Shown in pieces: positions 35,276 through 48,261 of a stretch of 64,000 nucleotides of DNA. The stretch is from NCBI RefSeq assembly GCF_011075055.1, contig NC_058144.1, positions 11,870,138 to 11,934,137 on the forward strand, in the 5' to 3' direction. This stretch comes from Mangifera indica. Taxonomy: Eukaryota; Streptophyta; Magnoliopsida; Sapindales; Anacardiaceae. The first letter of the stretch is position 1. Every line of letters starts with the position of its first letter. A program made the translations under genes and the position numbers. Below the pieces are notes generated by a model. It saw nothing but the letters and a program-made list of their open reading frames with translations, ran no database searches and had not been told where the DNA came from.

Positions 35276-38200
35276 ATTTATCTAATTATAAAAATATGAT
35301 TAAAAAATGTCATATTTTATTAATAATAATAATGATTATAAATTACATCAGTGAGAATTAACTTTAGATATTACCCATACAATAAATTGTGACATGACTC
35401 ATCTTAAAAGTGGGCTTAACATGATCCATAAATGTTGCAAATCATGCTATTTTTTGGGTTGACATGGTCCATTGACAAATCTAATTTAAGAATTGGAAGA
35501 GTGAAAACTAAGTTTTCTCAAGGCTTTGGTGGAAATAATCAGTAATTTACTCGTTAGTTAATCAAATCATTATGTGATCTTAAACTACCACGAGTGGAGG
35601 AAGGCGTCCAAGTTCGATGAAGAAGACCAATTTTAGACTGACTGTATAAATTTTTTATGTTTCAAATACAAGTCAAAGTTTTTTCTTTCTTTCTTTCTTT
35701 CTTTCCTTTATTGGATTTCATTTATCTAGCATAAGGCGTGGCCTTGGCAAAAGTTGCTGCCTCCACCATTGATGAATTGATCACGTTTCTTATAATTATT
35801 TGTAAAATTTTATTTGGTTTCTCCCTAGCTGTTTGGTTGGGTTTGACAAAGGGCTGGGTTCTCCCTACTGGGCTACCTTGGCGGTCTCATCATGACCCTC
35901 TAATTCATAAATTGGCCCATACATACTTGGTGTTTTCCGGTGGGATTTGAAAATATAAAACCCACATAAACCTCTAATTAATTAAATTAAATTATTAAGA
36001 GATTATCCTTTATTACCTAATTGAAAATTTCTTCTCCTCAAATTTAATCATATAAAAGATCGTCCTTGAATGCACTTTTAATACAAAGTAAGAATGTTTC
36101 ATTTAGGAATCAAATTGATTGATTGTGGTCAAATAAAGGCAAAATTTTCATAATTGGGAACTTTTTTTTTTTTGGGGTAAGGCTCAAATACCGACGCTCT
36201 TTTCTTAATCCTATAACTATCAAATGAACAGCCTACCACTCCACCACTAGGTAAAAAAGAATGAATGGCGTTGATAATTATTAACTAAATGTTGTTCATG
36301 CACTCGGGTGGAAAGATGGGGGTGAATTTGATTTGGGTGTCATTGGCCCATATCAAAATCCTTTTGGATTGGATTGGACTGGACTGGAATTCAAATGTAT
36401 GTATTCTGGGTTAATCGAGAATCGCATCTCAACTTTGTTTATAATTGCAATTAGTCATAAATAATTAACCAAAGAACAGCTTTGGCTTAGACTGTTATTT
36501 TATAATATTCAAGTTCAGCTACAAAATACCTAATTGATATTCAAACATCCTTATCTTATGCCCAAAAGTCTACAAAGGCAGGAATTAATGATTAGTGTTT
36601 GTTGCTCTGTCCTTATTTATTTAAATCATCAGCCCCCTAATTCTATTATGTCATTATAAATTATACCGTTAAATTAATTAATTAATTAATTAATGTCATA
36701 AATTATAAGACACCATACTCTACAAGTTTTCAAATTTCCTATATAAATCTTATTTATTTAATATATAATATTCTTTAATTATTTAATTTGTTTTCAATTT
36801 GATATCATTCAAACATTTTAAAATACACCCATTTGTTAAAAAAAAAATTTGTTAACATTATCTATATAATTTATAAATAATATTGTCTTACAACAAGCAA
36901 ATTTTTTTCTAAAAGAGAAGTTTTTCCAAGGATCCAATTCTAAACTACTACTACTTAAATCGATGTTTCAATGAGGCACGCGATCATTAATTTTTTCAAG
37001 GAATACGCAAACCCATTTTTTAATGGTAGAGGGACAATTCAAAATTTTCAAGTAAATGTAATTAATATATAATTTATGATATATTAATTAAATTATTCAT
37101 AAATCATGTAGTTATCTTCTTTTGTCTCACTCAAATATGTTGTTGATGCATGCATGAATGATATTATTCTTAAATAATAATGTTATTTTGTCCCATCGAT
37201 CCATCCATCCATGCAATGAAGAAAAGAAATCTCTAAGTTTTCTTAACCAAGAACAAAAATTTGTCCACCTCGTTGAAAAAAAGGATAAGAAAATTAATAA
37301 ATTAAATATTTGCGTTCAATGGTTTTAGTCTTGTAGAGTTATTTAAAAAGAGGTCGTTGAAGGCCATTTTCATCGTGATGTATAAAGGCTTTATTTAATT
37401 TCAAGTAAATGTATTATTGCAAGAATATGTCTAATCAACTCATCATGCTATCAGTTGATTCTGCCCTCCTCATTATTTGATAACAAAATTATTCTATTTA
37501 TCTGCGTAAAAAGTGTAGCATCATAACAAGATAAAAAAATTTGATTACAATGCCTGAGCTGAGGGTAAAATAAAACCCCACTTCGATAAATCTCCCAGAA
37601 TTGTCAAATCAGCTTGAGATTTTTTATGAAATTCTGCAGCCCAATTCCCCCATTTATATGAACAAAACGCACGCAGTTGATGATGAATATTTTTAATTTA
37701 GCCAGTTTTTGTGATGAAAAATTTTGTTATCACAATTGAATTGACCTAACTTTTTGGCAGGATTCAAAAACAAGAGAGACACAGGATCAAGTTGTGGTGT
37801 ATTATTATTATTATTATTCCCCACAACATAAATGAAATTAAATGATAAATAATAATAATATGATTTTTCATTCAAATATGGACCGACAATTCCCCTGCAG
37901 CCCCTCGTAAGGTATCCACCACTACAGACTATCTAATAATTGTCTCACAAGTACATCAGAAATTTTTGCCGCACGTTTTAATTGCGACGATAAATTTTTT
38001 CACAAACGATAGATTTTTTACTTTTAAAAAGAAATTTAAAATATAACATTTACAGATTCATTTTGATTTTCACTATCTAATATTAATTTTGAGAAAATTA
38101 TAAATATACTTGCAAATTTTATATTGTGTTAAAAGGTTGGTGGGGCCGGATAAGATTTTGTTTGAGTCAGAATCAGGTGTGTGCTCGTATACAAATGGTA

Positions 38201-38294
38201 CTCTATTGCTTCTCTGCCTTCACACACGTTTATTTTTTGAAATATTTATTTTTATTAAAATCGAAAATACAGGTTAAGAATCTTAATTTACATA
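35276..38294. other. Spacer with simple repeats, no supported gene
   Basis: Includes a TTTC microsatellite (about 35685-35706), a TTAA/ATTAATTAATTA run (about 36673-36694) and an ATT microsatellite (37801-37817). A 70-codon frame at 35738-35950 begins with GTG and has no family resemblance, so it is not called. Confidence 0.5.
36162..36251 (-). repeat. SINE-like (tRNA-derived) relic with A tail
   Basis: On the minus strand: CTAGTGGTGGAGTGGTAGGC resembles the head and A box of plant tRNA-derived SINEs, GGTATTTGAGCC sits where a B box would be, and a run of 12 A (36162-36173) ends it. It is short and its flanking duplication was not identified. Confidence 0.35.
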
Positions 38295-39126
38295 GGCCAA
38301 GGGATTAATTTTTATCTAAGTTTTAATTTAATCTCAAAAATATATTTATGATATTTTAAAAATCTAAACACTTATTTATAGATTAATTATTATTAGAAAT
38401 TTCAGTTAGGTTTATTAAAAAAATTATTCTTTTACCAATAATATTAAAAAAATATAAAATTAATTAAATTTTTCCTTAGATTTTAAAACTAACAACTTTA
38501 CATCTGTTTAAAATTTTCTAATTTTGAAAACTCATATTCCCTCCCCCCTCCAAATTTAGGATTTTTTTTTCACCCTTCTGACTATCATTTCTGACACCGA
38601 TAACCTCCCATTTCCATCTTAAACTAGTGTCACCTTTGTCTCTTTGCCTCTCTAGCCGAATCCACTTGTTGATGGTGACGATTTTCGTCAAATCTAGATG
38701 AATCGTTTGGATGATGACACATTTAGACAATTTGTTTGGTGCCTTTGACTAGTGGATTCGGTCGGAGAGATAAAGAGATGGAGACAACGATAGTTTAGGA
38801 TGGAAATGGGAGGCTGTCGATGTTGAAGATGGTGACTAGATGGATAAAGAAAAAAATCCTAGATTTGGGGGGGGGGTGAAAATCTAACTTTTTAAAGTTA
38901 AAAAACTTTAGATATAAGTGAAATTGTTAGTTTTTAAAACTTAAGAGAAAAATATAATAAATTATATATATTTTTAATATTATTGATAAAATGAGGATTT
39001 TATCTTTAATCCTAATTAAAAATTCTAATAACAATAGACTTATAAGTGAGTATTTAAGATTTTGAAATATAACATATGTGCTTTAAAAACTAGGGTAAAA
39101 CTTGAGGGGAAAATAGACCTTTGGCC
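38295..39126. mobile_element. Mutator-like MITE, copy 4 (832 bp, perfect 9-bp duplication)
   Basis: Ends are GGCCAAGGGATTAATTTT and, reversed, GGCCAAAGGTCTATTTTCC; arms continue inverted with decay. It is flanked by identical ATTTACATA (38286-38294 and 39127-39135). The inner arms carry the AACTTTTTAAAGTT and C/G-run landmarks of copy 1. No transposase is present. Confidence 0.88.
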
Positions 39127-39135
39127 ATTTACATA

Positions 39136-39814
39136 AAGACTCAAATCACGTGCTACTTGTGGTAGGATATGATGGTGACCTTTCATTGACCCCTAACTAA
39201 GTCCCCTCTTTGTGGATAAGTTTAAACTCATTCACGTTTGTTCTAATTTAAAAATTAAAAATAGAAAATGAAATAAAAAGGAGTTTGCTTTTCTTAAGCG
39301 ACAGGATACAAGCTGTGGTTGTGTATATTTGTATAAAGATAAAGAAGAGATGATTGTGTATTATACAAAATGAATGAAGGGTATTTGTACTGGAATTTTC
39401 CACTACAAAAGAGGGACAAGTTTACACAAAGCAATGAATACTTTGTCTTCAATGACTTAAATTACTACAAAAGCATTAAATGCTCACCTTTTTGCATTCC
39501 CATGCGCCCCCTATTCACTAAATGCTTTCCCATGGTGGAAAGATAATGGGTACGTAACACTCAATATTAAATTTTTGTCACCTTCAAATAATTATATTAA
39601 TTTTATTAAAAAAAATATATAATAAAATAAAAAATTATAATAAAAAAATATAATTATTTAATATTTTATAAAATAGAGTTAGATGTAGTTAAATTATTTT
39701 TATTGAAAATCTTAACAAAAAAAAAATTTAATGGGATAAAACTTAGTGAAAGAAAAAATAATCTAATACGTATTTTATCTAATATGTAATAAACTTAAAA
39801 AATTTGCTCTTCCT
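39136..39814. other. Spacer with no recognised feature
   Basis: AT-rich, notably at 39580-39790. Nothing recognised. Confidence 0.5.
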
Positions 39815-40262
39815 CTTTGTAGTGTGATTAATTTGATTGTTGTTGAGTTGTTGCATACTGATATTATACACTAACTTTCCAAATATTGATGTTGATAGTG
39901 TCTTGGTGAATAAGTCTGCAAGATTGTCATTTGATTATATTTGTTTGACATCAATCTTTCGGTTTAATTAAAGCTCATGAGTGTAAAAGAACTTCAATGA
40001 GATATATTTGGTTTTATCTCTTTTAATTTAACCACTTCTAATTTGGATAATACATGTCGTATCGTCTTGATATAATAGTAAGAAGTGTTGTTGTAGAGAA
40101 AATACTATATGTATTCCATATGTGATGAATCACAAACTGTAACTATATGCATTCTTAGTTGGTTTCATAGAGAGCTAAAATCTCTGAATCATTTGAAGAT
40201 GTTGTAACTAAAGTTTGTTTAGTAAAACATCATACTAGCATCATTGGATGTTGTGGATTCCT
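39815..40262 (-). pseudogene. copia RNase H relic
   Basis: Minus-strand frames give SEILAL-like text near 40185, KRDKTKYISLKFFYTHEL near 39970-40025 and DNLADLFTKTLSTSIF near 39890-39935, which is the conserved end of copia polyproteins (NLADLFTK). It is interrupted by stops and detached from other domains. Confidence 0.75.
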
Positions 40263-40600
40263 CTAACTTTTATATTTAGAAATATTGATTAAAGAGAAAT
40301 TATAAAGAAGAACGACAAGTTATAACATATATTTATTATGATCACATTTGTAAGTTATTCTTGCCAAACTTTCATATTAAAGATCCATGTGGTATAATTA
40401 TAAATAATTGTAATTATGGGCATTTTGTGTTATTTTAAAACATAAAGATTGTCTTGATTTATTATTGACAATTTTATTGACAAGATTATTATTATTTTTT
40501 TGTTGAAATGTTGCGTATCAACTATGTTATTTTATTACAAATTAGTGGCCACTTTAAACTAATAAAATGTCATTTACCCTTTTTTTAAATATTATTTTCT

Positions 40601-41890
40601 TGATACATGTTGTCTATGACTCGCAAGTATACAAGTTAACCAAGTAATATAGAAAGATGTAGTCCCATAGGGATTGATTATTAAATACTAGTATGTTTCG
40701 TAATTCAAATTAGATAGAGAGACCAAATATTTAATCCTAAAAGTTAAAATAAATGCAACAATTTAATTAAAATCAAGAAAGAAATTGATTAAAACAGAAA
40801 AATAAAATACTAGTTATCAAGTAAACTTATTTAGGATTGAAAATTTCACTATGAATCATTTGTAATTGCTAATAAATCAGATCTAAAACAATAAATTAAT
40901 GAGAACTTGATGGGTAATCGTCCTAAGATATTTAATTCTTCTTTCAAAGTTAATTAAGCGTGTAAAGATTAAGAAATTACATATTTTCATGGTCAAGTAT
41001 TAATCAAAACTCATTAAAAGTCTTTATGATGATCAAAAATCCACAAGGAACCTAAATCTATTTCTAAATAAAATTTTCAGATTTAGAAATTGCTTGAATT
41101 AATTGATTATCCATCTTTCAATGGTATAAAATCAATCTACAAACAAAGTAGATATTAAGCCCAAAACATCAAGCAAGAAATAAATTCATAGTCACTAAAT
41201 CAAATTTTCATCAACATTAAATTAAATCTAAAACCCATCAACAATCACAAAGATTCATAGATTTATCATAAGTCTTAGATAAAAAATTTAGCTACTCATA
41301 GTCATTACAATAAATCCACGAAAATCAATTAAAGAAATATTCATTTTGTTCAAAGTAGAGGAGAAATAGTTATTAAGAAGAAAAAAGTTAGTGACAACTT
41401 TTGATTCTTCAAGCTTGATACGCTAGCTCTTTCTAACTTGATCTTTGAGCCTGAATCTTAAATTTTTCTCTTGGATTTTTTGGGTTTTTCTTTTGAAATT
41501 TCCCTTTTTATGTGCTCTTATCGTCCTCACCCATTTCTTTGATAAAGAGATGAATTTTTTTTTTTTTTATGGTAAGCCAACTTAGCCCTAATTTATTTCC
41601 TGCGTTTTTTCCTTTTTTTAATTCCCGTTATCTATAATTGAATCGATTATGAGCATAATTGACTTCTGCATCATTTTAACAATTCACATTATTTTCTCAC
41701 TCCAATTTTTAATTCTTGTCTCGATCAAACCTAAACCTTATCAAATCACCTAAAAATATTATTTAAAGTGTCAAATAAGATTAAATCTTAAAAGAAGACT
41801 AAAATTAAGAAAGTTAATCAAAATAAACTAAAATTTACTTAAAATAAACTAATTAAAAGCTACAAATGTGTGTATAAAATACACATATCA
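40601..41890. mobile_element. Putative solo LTR (about 1290 bp)
   Basis: The block begins TGATACATGTTGTC and ends ACACATATCA, so it has TG...CA ends with short inverted TGATA. Text such as ACTCGCAAGTATAC next to the end and TTTATACACACATTTG near the other end (minus strand) is of the kind seen in plant LTRs. The flanking five bases do not match, so the boundaries or identity remain uncertain. Confidence 0.45.
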
Positions 41891-41924
41891 ATACACACAC
41901 ACACACACATATTAATCAATTGTT

Positions 41925-42430
41925 CCCCAAGTGAGAAAATGTTGGAATAATGTGAGCATACATTGATTAAATTTTTGATTGTTTAATATAAAATTAGGTG
42001 AATGTGTACTCCAAAAAGAATTTATTTTGTGGGTTCGATGTGATTATTCAGAAACGGACTGATACACTTTATATTGTAGTGATTAAGTTTGGGTTATAAG
42101 TGTGAGTTGATATATATAATTGGGTTTTTGATGGAACAACCTAATTAACCTTCTAATTTAAAATATAAAAGAAAGGGCTATATCCCATTCTTCAGATATG
42201 CGATAATATTTGACACCCTTTTTGTATATCGTAATTTGAAAATTGGGAAGGAAGACTTGCTTAAGGATCGATAATCAATCTTTTCTACAATAAAATAACA
42301 CAAATAGGTTTGTCTATATCCTTAATCTACGAATTACAGTGTTTTATAGCTTACTGTGTTTGAATGGAAACTGGAGCACAATCATTAGGTTTTATGATTT
42401 TGTAGTTGTGTTGTGTAATATTAATTTTGC
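41925..42430 (+). repeat. Possible copia polypurine tract and LTR fragment
   Basis: CCCCAAGTGAGAAAA followed by TGTTGGAATAATGTG resembles the polypurine tract and start of a copia 3' LTR. No RNase H text precedes it, because a CA microsatellite (about 41893-41910) and the 40601-41890 block come first. The right end is not defined. Confidence 0.3.
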
Positions 42431-43338
42431 TTACATTTAACTCCTGATACATTGAATTATTCAAATAGAAGTTACAAATCATGTTATCATGAGTTGGTAG
42501 GAAATTATTGTCATTTCATATTTGCATGAGATAATGATGAAAAGTGATCAAGTGAATCATGAAATTGTTAAAAAAAATAACAAAATTATTATGATTCATC
42601 CATTCTTTTATTTCTAAGTGAAAAAGTTTATATTTGCATTTTGGGTCAAATTGCAAATAGAGAATGTCATTAATCACATTTTTTAATGTTTTACAGTAGA
42701 CCCCCACAACTACTTATTAGATAATTCAAGATTTTGCTTTGTTATAATATCTCACTATTAGGTCTCAAGTTAATAAATTTAGATTTTTCACAACCACTGC
42801 ATCGGTCTCATATTAATTAGTCTAAGTTTTTCACATGACGGAGAGATTATATTAATCGAACCTTAATCTTTCACAAAAAATCCTCTCATTTAATCACTCA
42901 AGCTAATCCTTAAAATCATGATATCATAATCTTGAATTTAAATAAGTAGGAATTTGACCCATAATAATAATAATAATAAAATACACCATTGTGTTTAAAT
43001 ACAATATTATTACAATTTAGTAGGCCTAATTCTTTATAGAAGTTATCAAACTCCTTGTATGGTTTGCAATTTCCTCATCAACCATTCCCAAATTAAACAA
43101 ATTTGTAATTGTTTTTGAAGGAAAATTCTAAAACTAAAGACACCCAATAGTGAAGGACCACGTCATCAAAAAACTGTAGGATGGAATCATGTCGCCAAAT
43201 TTGAAGGCTTCCGTTTCTGTGTACTGAAGACCAGGTATTCACGGCGGCTTACAAAATGAAAAAAGATGGTAATAGTTTGACACGTTAATTTGCCGCGCAA
43301 ATAGGTAATACCTTGCCGCTGCTGCCCTTTCTTCCTTG

Positions 43339-43376
<38 letters not shown>

Positions 43377-43742
43377 TTGGCTTTTTGCTCACCACTCACG
43401 TTCCCGTGCATTTACCAGCTATTCGAGTTTCGATATTTGTGGTAAACGCGCTTTTTTAGGAAACTTGTTTTGACAACAGAATCTAAAAGATATTATTCTT
43501 TTTTTTTTTTGCCTATACCTTATATTTTTATTTATTTTTCTGATAATATATTTATATTTAGCGACTTTAGTAACTTTACATACAATATAAATTGATAATC
43601 GATTTGTACCATGTAGACGTGAATAAAAAAATGGAGCTATTTGGCGCAAGTTTCGGAAGTATAATCATCCCATGCAACATTTATGAGATCGGGATTCTTA
43701 AATTCTAAAATAATAAAAACATATATTTATATACACGGATGC

Positions 43743-43804
<62 letters not shown>

Positions 43805-43899
43805 ATGCATTGGCATATATAATTTCCTCTGAGATTATATTCGAACGTACACATTCTCTAAATACAAAGACATGCATAAAGTTAAACTAAAATTTGAAC
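42431..43899. other. Spacer with AT microsatellites
   Basis: Contains TA runs at about 43345-43373 and about 43746-43802 (near 28 units, the longest array of the window). No gene seen. Confidence 0.6.
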
Positions 43900-44098
43900 A
43901 ATAAAATATAATGTTAGATAATAGAAAAATAATCAAAATAACTTTTACACTTACCTAGAGTATTACATGTATAATTTATAGTATTATAAATTGATTTAAA
44001 ACGAATTTAAAGCCTATGAAATAGGGAAATAATATATACCAAATCAAAAACCAAATCAGATCAAATCAAAATCTGACAGAATATAAAAATATATATTA
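43900..44098 (-). repeat. 3' LTR of the minus-strand copia element
   Basis: It aligns with 52028-52225 through TTAAAGCCTATGAAATAGGG and TCTGACAGAATA. The left limit is approximate because that end has decayed. Confidence 0.6.
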
Positions 44099-44980
44099 TT
44101 TAGCACTCTCTTGCAATTACAACGAGAGCTTAGAGTGATGCAATTGACAACATAAGAAGAGAAAACACTCACGAGACAATCCTTTCCTAAATATATCTGC
44201 AAGTTGAGAGATAATATGAATATGTCAGAGGCGAAAAACACCACGAGCAACCAACTCATGAATGAAATACAGACTGATGTCGATATGTCAAGTGTCAGTA
44301 TAAAACATGAGATTGGTAGCCATGTGTAGATCCGACTGAATATCACAAAGTAGAAGTGGAGATGAGCATTATGGAATACCTAGCTCCCATAATAGATAAC
44401 AAAACCACCAAAAATTAGCAATCACATGGGTGAAGGCATAATACTCAGACTTTACACTAAAGCGAGACACAACAACTTATTTCTTAACAATCTAACAAAC
44501 CAAGTTATGGCCAAGAAAAACACAATCACCAATGATGAAATGTTATGTGGAAACATCAACAATCTAATCAACATCTGAATAAGCAAAGAGGTGAGAGCTA
44601 GAGTCATGATGAAATATGAGGTTATGAAACAAAGTACCCTTAATACACCAAAAAATTTGCTTGATTGCAGACATATCTCTATGAGTAAGAGCAGATAATG
44701 GTTGCATGACTTGATTGACACAAATGCAATATCAAGTCGGGTGAGAGTAAAATACTAAAGACCATTCACCATGCTACAATAGAGTGTAACGTTTGGAAAC
44801 AGAGTATTATCAATAGATGGATATGTGCTAGAACTAACATAAAGAGTAGCACAAGGAGTGCAAGAGACATGTGGAAGAGTCCAAGCACATCAATCATGTA
44901 ATGACGTTGAGATAGATGCAAAGTGATAGACTATCAAATAGCTTCCATACCAAAAAAGAAGAAACTAATGTACCCAAGTC

Positions 44981-45563
44981 CTAAAAAGCAAAAGTAGAGA
45001 CACAATCTGAAGTAGTTAATGCATAAGAACCAATAACAACCAAATCATCCACATAAACAAGCAGAATTATAATTAATGTGGATGTACAACAAATAAACAA
45101 AAAGGGATTATACTGGCTATTGAAAAACCTATAGTCAAGTAGAAAGAAGTACAATCGATGATACCATACTCGAGGCACTTGTTTAAGGCCATAGATAACC
45201 TTAATAAGATGACAAACATGAGATGGTTGGCTAGGGTCTACACAATTGGAAGATTGTTCCATTAATACTTTTTTTTAGTGAGATACCCTTGAAGAAAGAC
45301 TTTTTTGACATCAAGTTGATGTAGTGGCTAGTCATACATGATGGCAAGAGCAAGAATTATACTAATAGTAATAGGCTTGATAACAAGACTAAAGGTATCA
45401 CTAAAATCCACACTAGCTTGCTGGTGAAAACCCTTGCAATAAGGCAAGACTTGTATTGTTCAACAGACCAATAAACATGATGTTTGACCTTGTAAACCCA
45501 ATGACAACTAACTAGATTCTGCTTAGAAGATGATGGGACCAGAACCCATGTGTTATTACTCAT
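44981..45563 (-). pseudogene. copia reverse transcriptase fragments
   Basis: Two open pieces with a frameshift between them: 45357-45563 (NNTWVLVP, WVYKVK) and 44981-45262 (VIYGLKQVPRVWYHRL, LLVYVDDLVVIG). The YVDD catalytic box is intact, but the domain is split by stops, so no enzyme is made. Confidence 0.85.
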
Positions 45564-45959
45564 AAGTGCATTATATTATTCACTTATTACTTGACACCAA
45601 TGCAAAAAAGACTGAGCTTGCTTGAAGGTGGTTAGCTCATGGTAAATAGGCTTAAGAGCTTTAATAGTAAACACCTGAGAAAGTACATAAATAAAATAGG
45701 CCATGGTCTCATTGATGCTTTGAAACTTGGGCTAGATAAGTGGTGTCTCAAATCGATCAAACATAAAGGTCTCTATAGATGAGGGAGCAACTGAGGGTGA
45801 AACAAGAGAACTAATAGCATCTGATAGTGATTGAGAGCTCCCATCAGCCTGTATAGGGTTAGAATGCATAACAGAAGGACTAGATAGAGGTGGGCCCATC
45901 ATATTTGATAGTTGAACAGTTATAGAAGGAACCAATAATGAACAAAACTTTGAAGATGG

Positions 45960-46950
45960 CTCTAATGAGGGTGGATCAACACCATATCCAAGAAAGATAG
46001 TATAATAAAACAATACATAACGAGAGATGTAGACATAACCAGTGGGCACATAGATACAATGATACTCATGATGTAAAACATCATACCTAAAAAATAAGTA
46101 TATAATATATCGAGATGTCAATTTATAAGGAGTAGTTAGGGTGAGCAATGGTTAACAAGTACAACCAAAAGTCTGCATAAATCCATAATTTGGGGAACAC
46201 CAAAGAAAAGCTTCAAAATGACTTTTATTCATGAGTAGTGGTATGGTAACTTGTTAATAAAAAACACAATAGTAGAAAATCTAAAAGATAGGAGGTTAGC
46301 CTATATTAACAAACAATGTCTTTTTTCCATTAAGTCACGATGTTTCGTCTCAACATCATATTGTGCAAGAGTGCAAAGACATGACAATTAATGTATAATA
46401 TCTTATGACTCAAGAAAAGAATGAAATAATTTGTTATCAAATTCACCATCACCATTAGAATGAATAATACAAGTAAATCAAGAAAAAAATTTCTCTATCA
46501 TTAATTTAAATTTAGCAAATGCAACAATGACATTAGATTTCCTAAACATGGGATATAACCATGTATACTAACTAAAGTCATCAATAATAGACAAATAATA
46601 TTGAAAAGACGACAACGATAGGATAAGAGCAAGATTATATACATCAAGGTGAAGAAGCTCAAGAGGACTACGAGTAGTATAAGTACATTTGGTAAAGGGA
46701 AGACTATAACTTTTACCAAGAAGATATACTTGACAGACAGATGAGGGATCCTGTAAAAAATGAACTAGATTGGATTTGAAAGCCAATGTGGTTTTAAACA
46801 TTGTAGAGGATAGATGACCAAGACGATAATGTCAAACATTAGATGAGACACAAATAGACAATTAGGCTACAATGATAGGAGACAACTATAGAAGTCATTA
46901 CTACTACAACCAAAGAGAAGAATTTGTCATGTCCGTTTGTCCTTAACCAT
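45960..46950 (-). pseudogene. copia GAG-pre-integrase and integrase fragments
   Basis: Recognisable text includes CQVYLLGKSYSLPF, then PLELLHLDVY and YLSIIDDFS (46568-46801). These are the zinc-binding and start-of-core segments of copia integrase. Downstream parts are heavily decayed. Confidence 0.8.
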
Positions 46951-47721
46951 AAAACTAGATAAGTCAAGTAGACAAATAGAATTAGCATCAAAGGTAAATT
47001 TATGTATGGACAATAATTTTTATATAACAATGGGACACACAACATATTAGATAAGATAACCAGAGAATAAGAAGATTTAGATAGACACACAGATCTTTGA
47101 TGTGAAATTGACAGTGAATAACCATTTCCAACAATTATAAAAGACATATCAGTGTGAGGTTAAGGAAAGGACAAAATAAAAGCATTGAGTGTCATATGAT
47201 ATGTAGCCCTCAATTCTAGAACCCAATTTAAGTCAAATGGGTCACAAACGGATATTATGACAAAATGAGTGGACATTAAATCAACTGTGTAGACAAAATT
47301 TACTCACTGTGGACAAACACAATCGAAATGCCTTTGTTTATCATAAATCTGAAAACAACCTTGAAGAAGAACACCAACCAGGGTCGAGAGCAAAGAAGGC
47401 TGATATAAGGGTTGTGATTATTGGCAAGGAGTAGACTGACCACCACTACCACTACCACCCCCATGTCCATTTTTATTTTTACCACGAAAGTAACGATTGT
47501 TGGAAGATAGAAATGTCAATTGGATCGGGCCAAATGAAGGCCTAACCCGAAGCATGAAAAAAAAACTCGGGTGTGACAAAACCTGACCCGGTACTATAGA
47601 GTGTCGAGTTAGGCCCATGTGCCTATTGGGCTGGGTTTAGAGCTTTAATATTAAACCCATGGGCTGGCCCAACCTGACCTGACATTGTTTAGAAAATAAA
47701 AATAATTTTTTTTTCTTCTTG

Positions 47722-47845
47722 CACAAAAGCAGACTTCTGCTACCTTGCGGTAAAAGCAGAAATTTGCTTCTACCAAATGACGGAAACAACTGCTTCTACC
47801 AAATGGCGGAAGTAACAGCTTCTGCCTTATGGTAGAAGTTATTGG
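47722..47845. repeat. Tandem motif in the hAT 1 subterminal region
   Basis: Three to four degenerate copies of a unit like TGCTTCTACCAAATGRCGGA occur in a row, followed by a GGCTATTGGCCGATGGCCAA inverted motif (about 47862-47881). Subterminal repeats of this kind often bind hAT transposase; here that is inference. Confidence 0.55.
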
Positions 47846-48261
47846 CTCTCCAACGGCTATTGGCCGATGGCCAATAGCTGTTGCTTAATTTTTTTAAAAT
47901 TTTTTAATTAATTTATTTTTTCTCTATAAAAACCTATTCAATTTTTTATTTTCACTTTCAATTACAATTACAAATTTCTCAAACTCTCAATCTCAATTAT
48001 TTTATTACATTTTTAATCTCATTTTATTTTAATTTTATCATTAAAAAATATTACAAATAGATCCAATATCAAATGAATTCAATCCATTTGAATATTATCA
48101 TGCTAGTACTGATGATATTATTGATGATGCACAAGGTTGAATAAATGGAGCACCAACAGGTGAAAGTGGTACAGATATAGGTTTACATTATTCGATAGAG
48201 AAAAAAAAAGTCAATGGTATTATAGCACTTTGATAGAACAGATGAAACAATAGACAAAAAA

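Noticed and set aside
35738..35950. A 70-codon open frame with a hydrophobic centre
   Set aside because: It begins with GTG and not ATG, has no recognisable family, no splice or promoter context, and lies in repeat-rich spacer.
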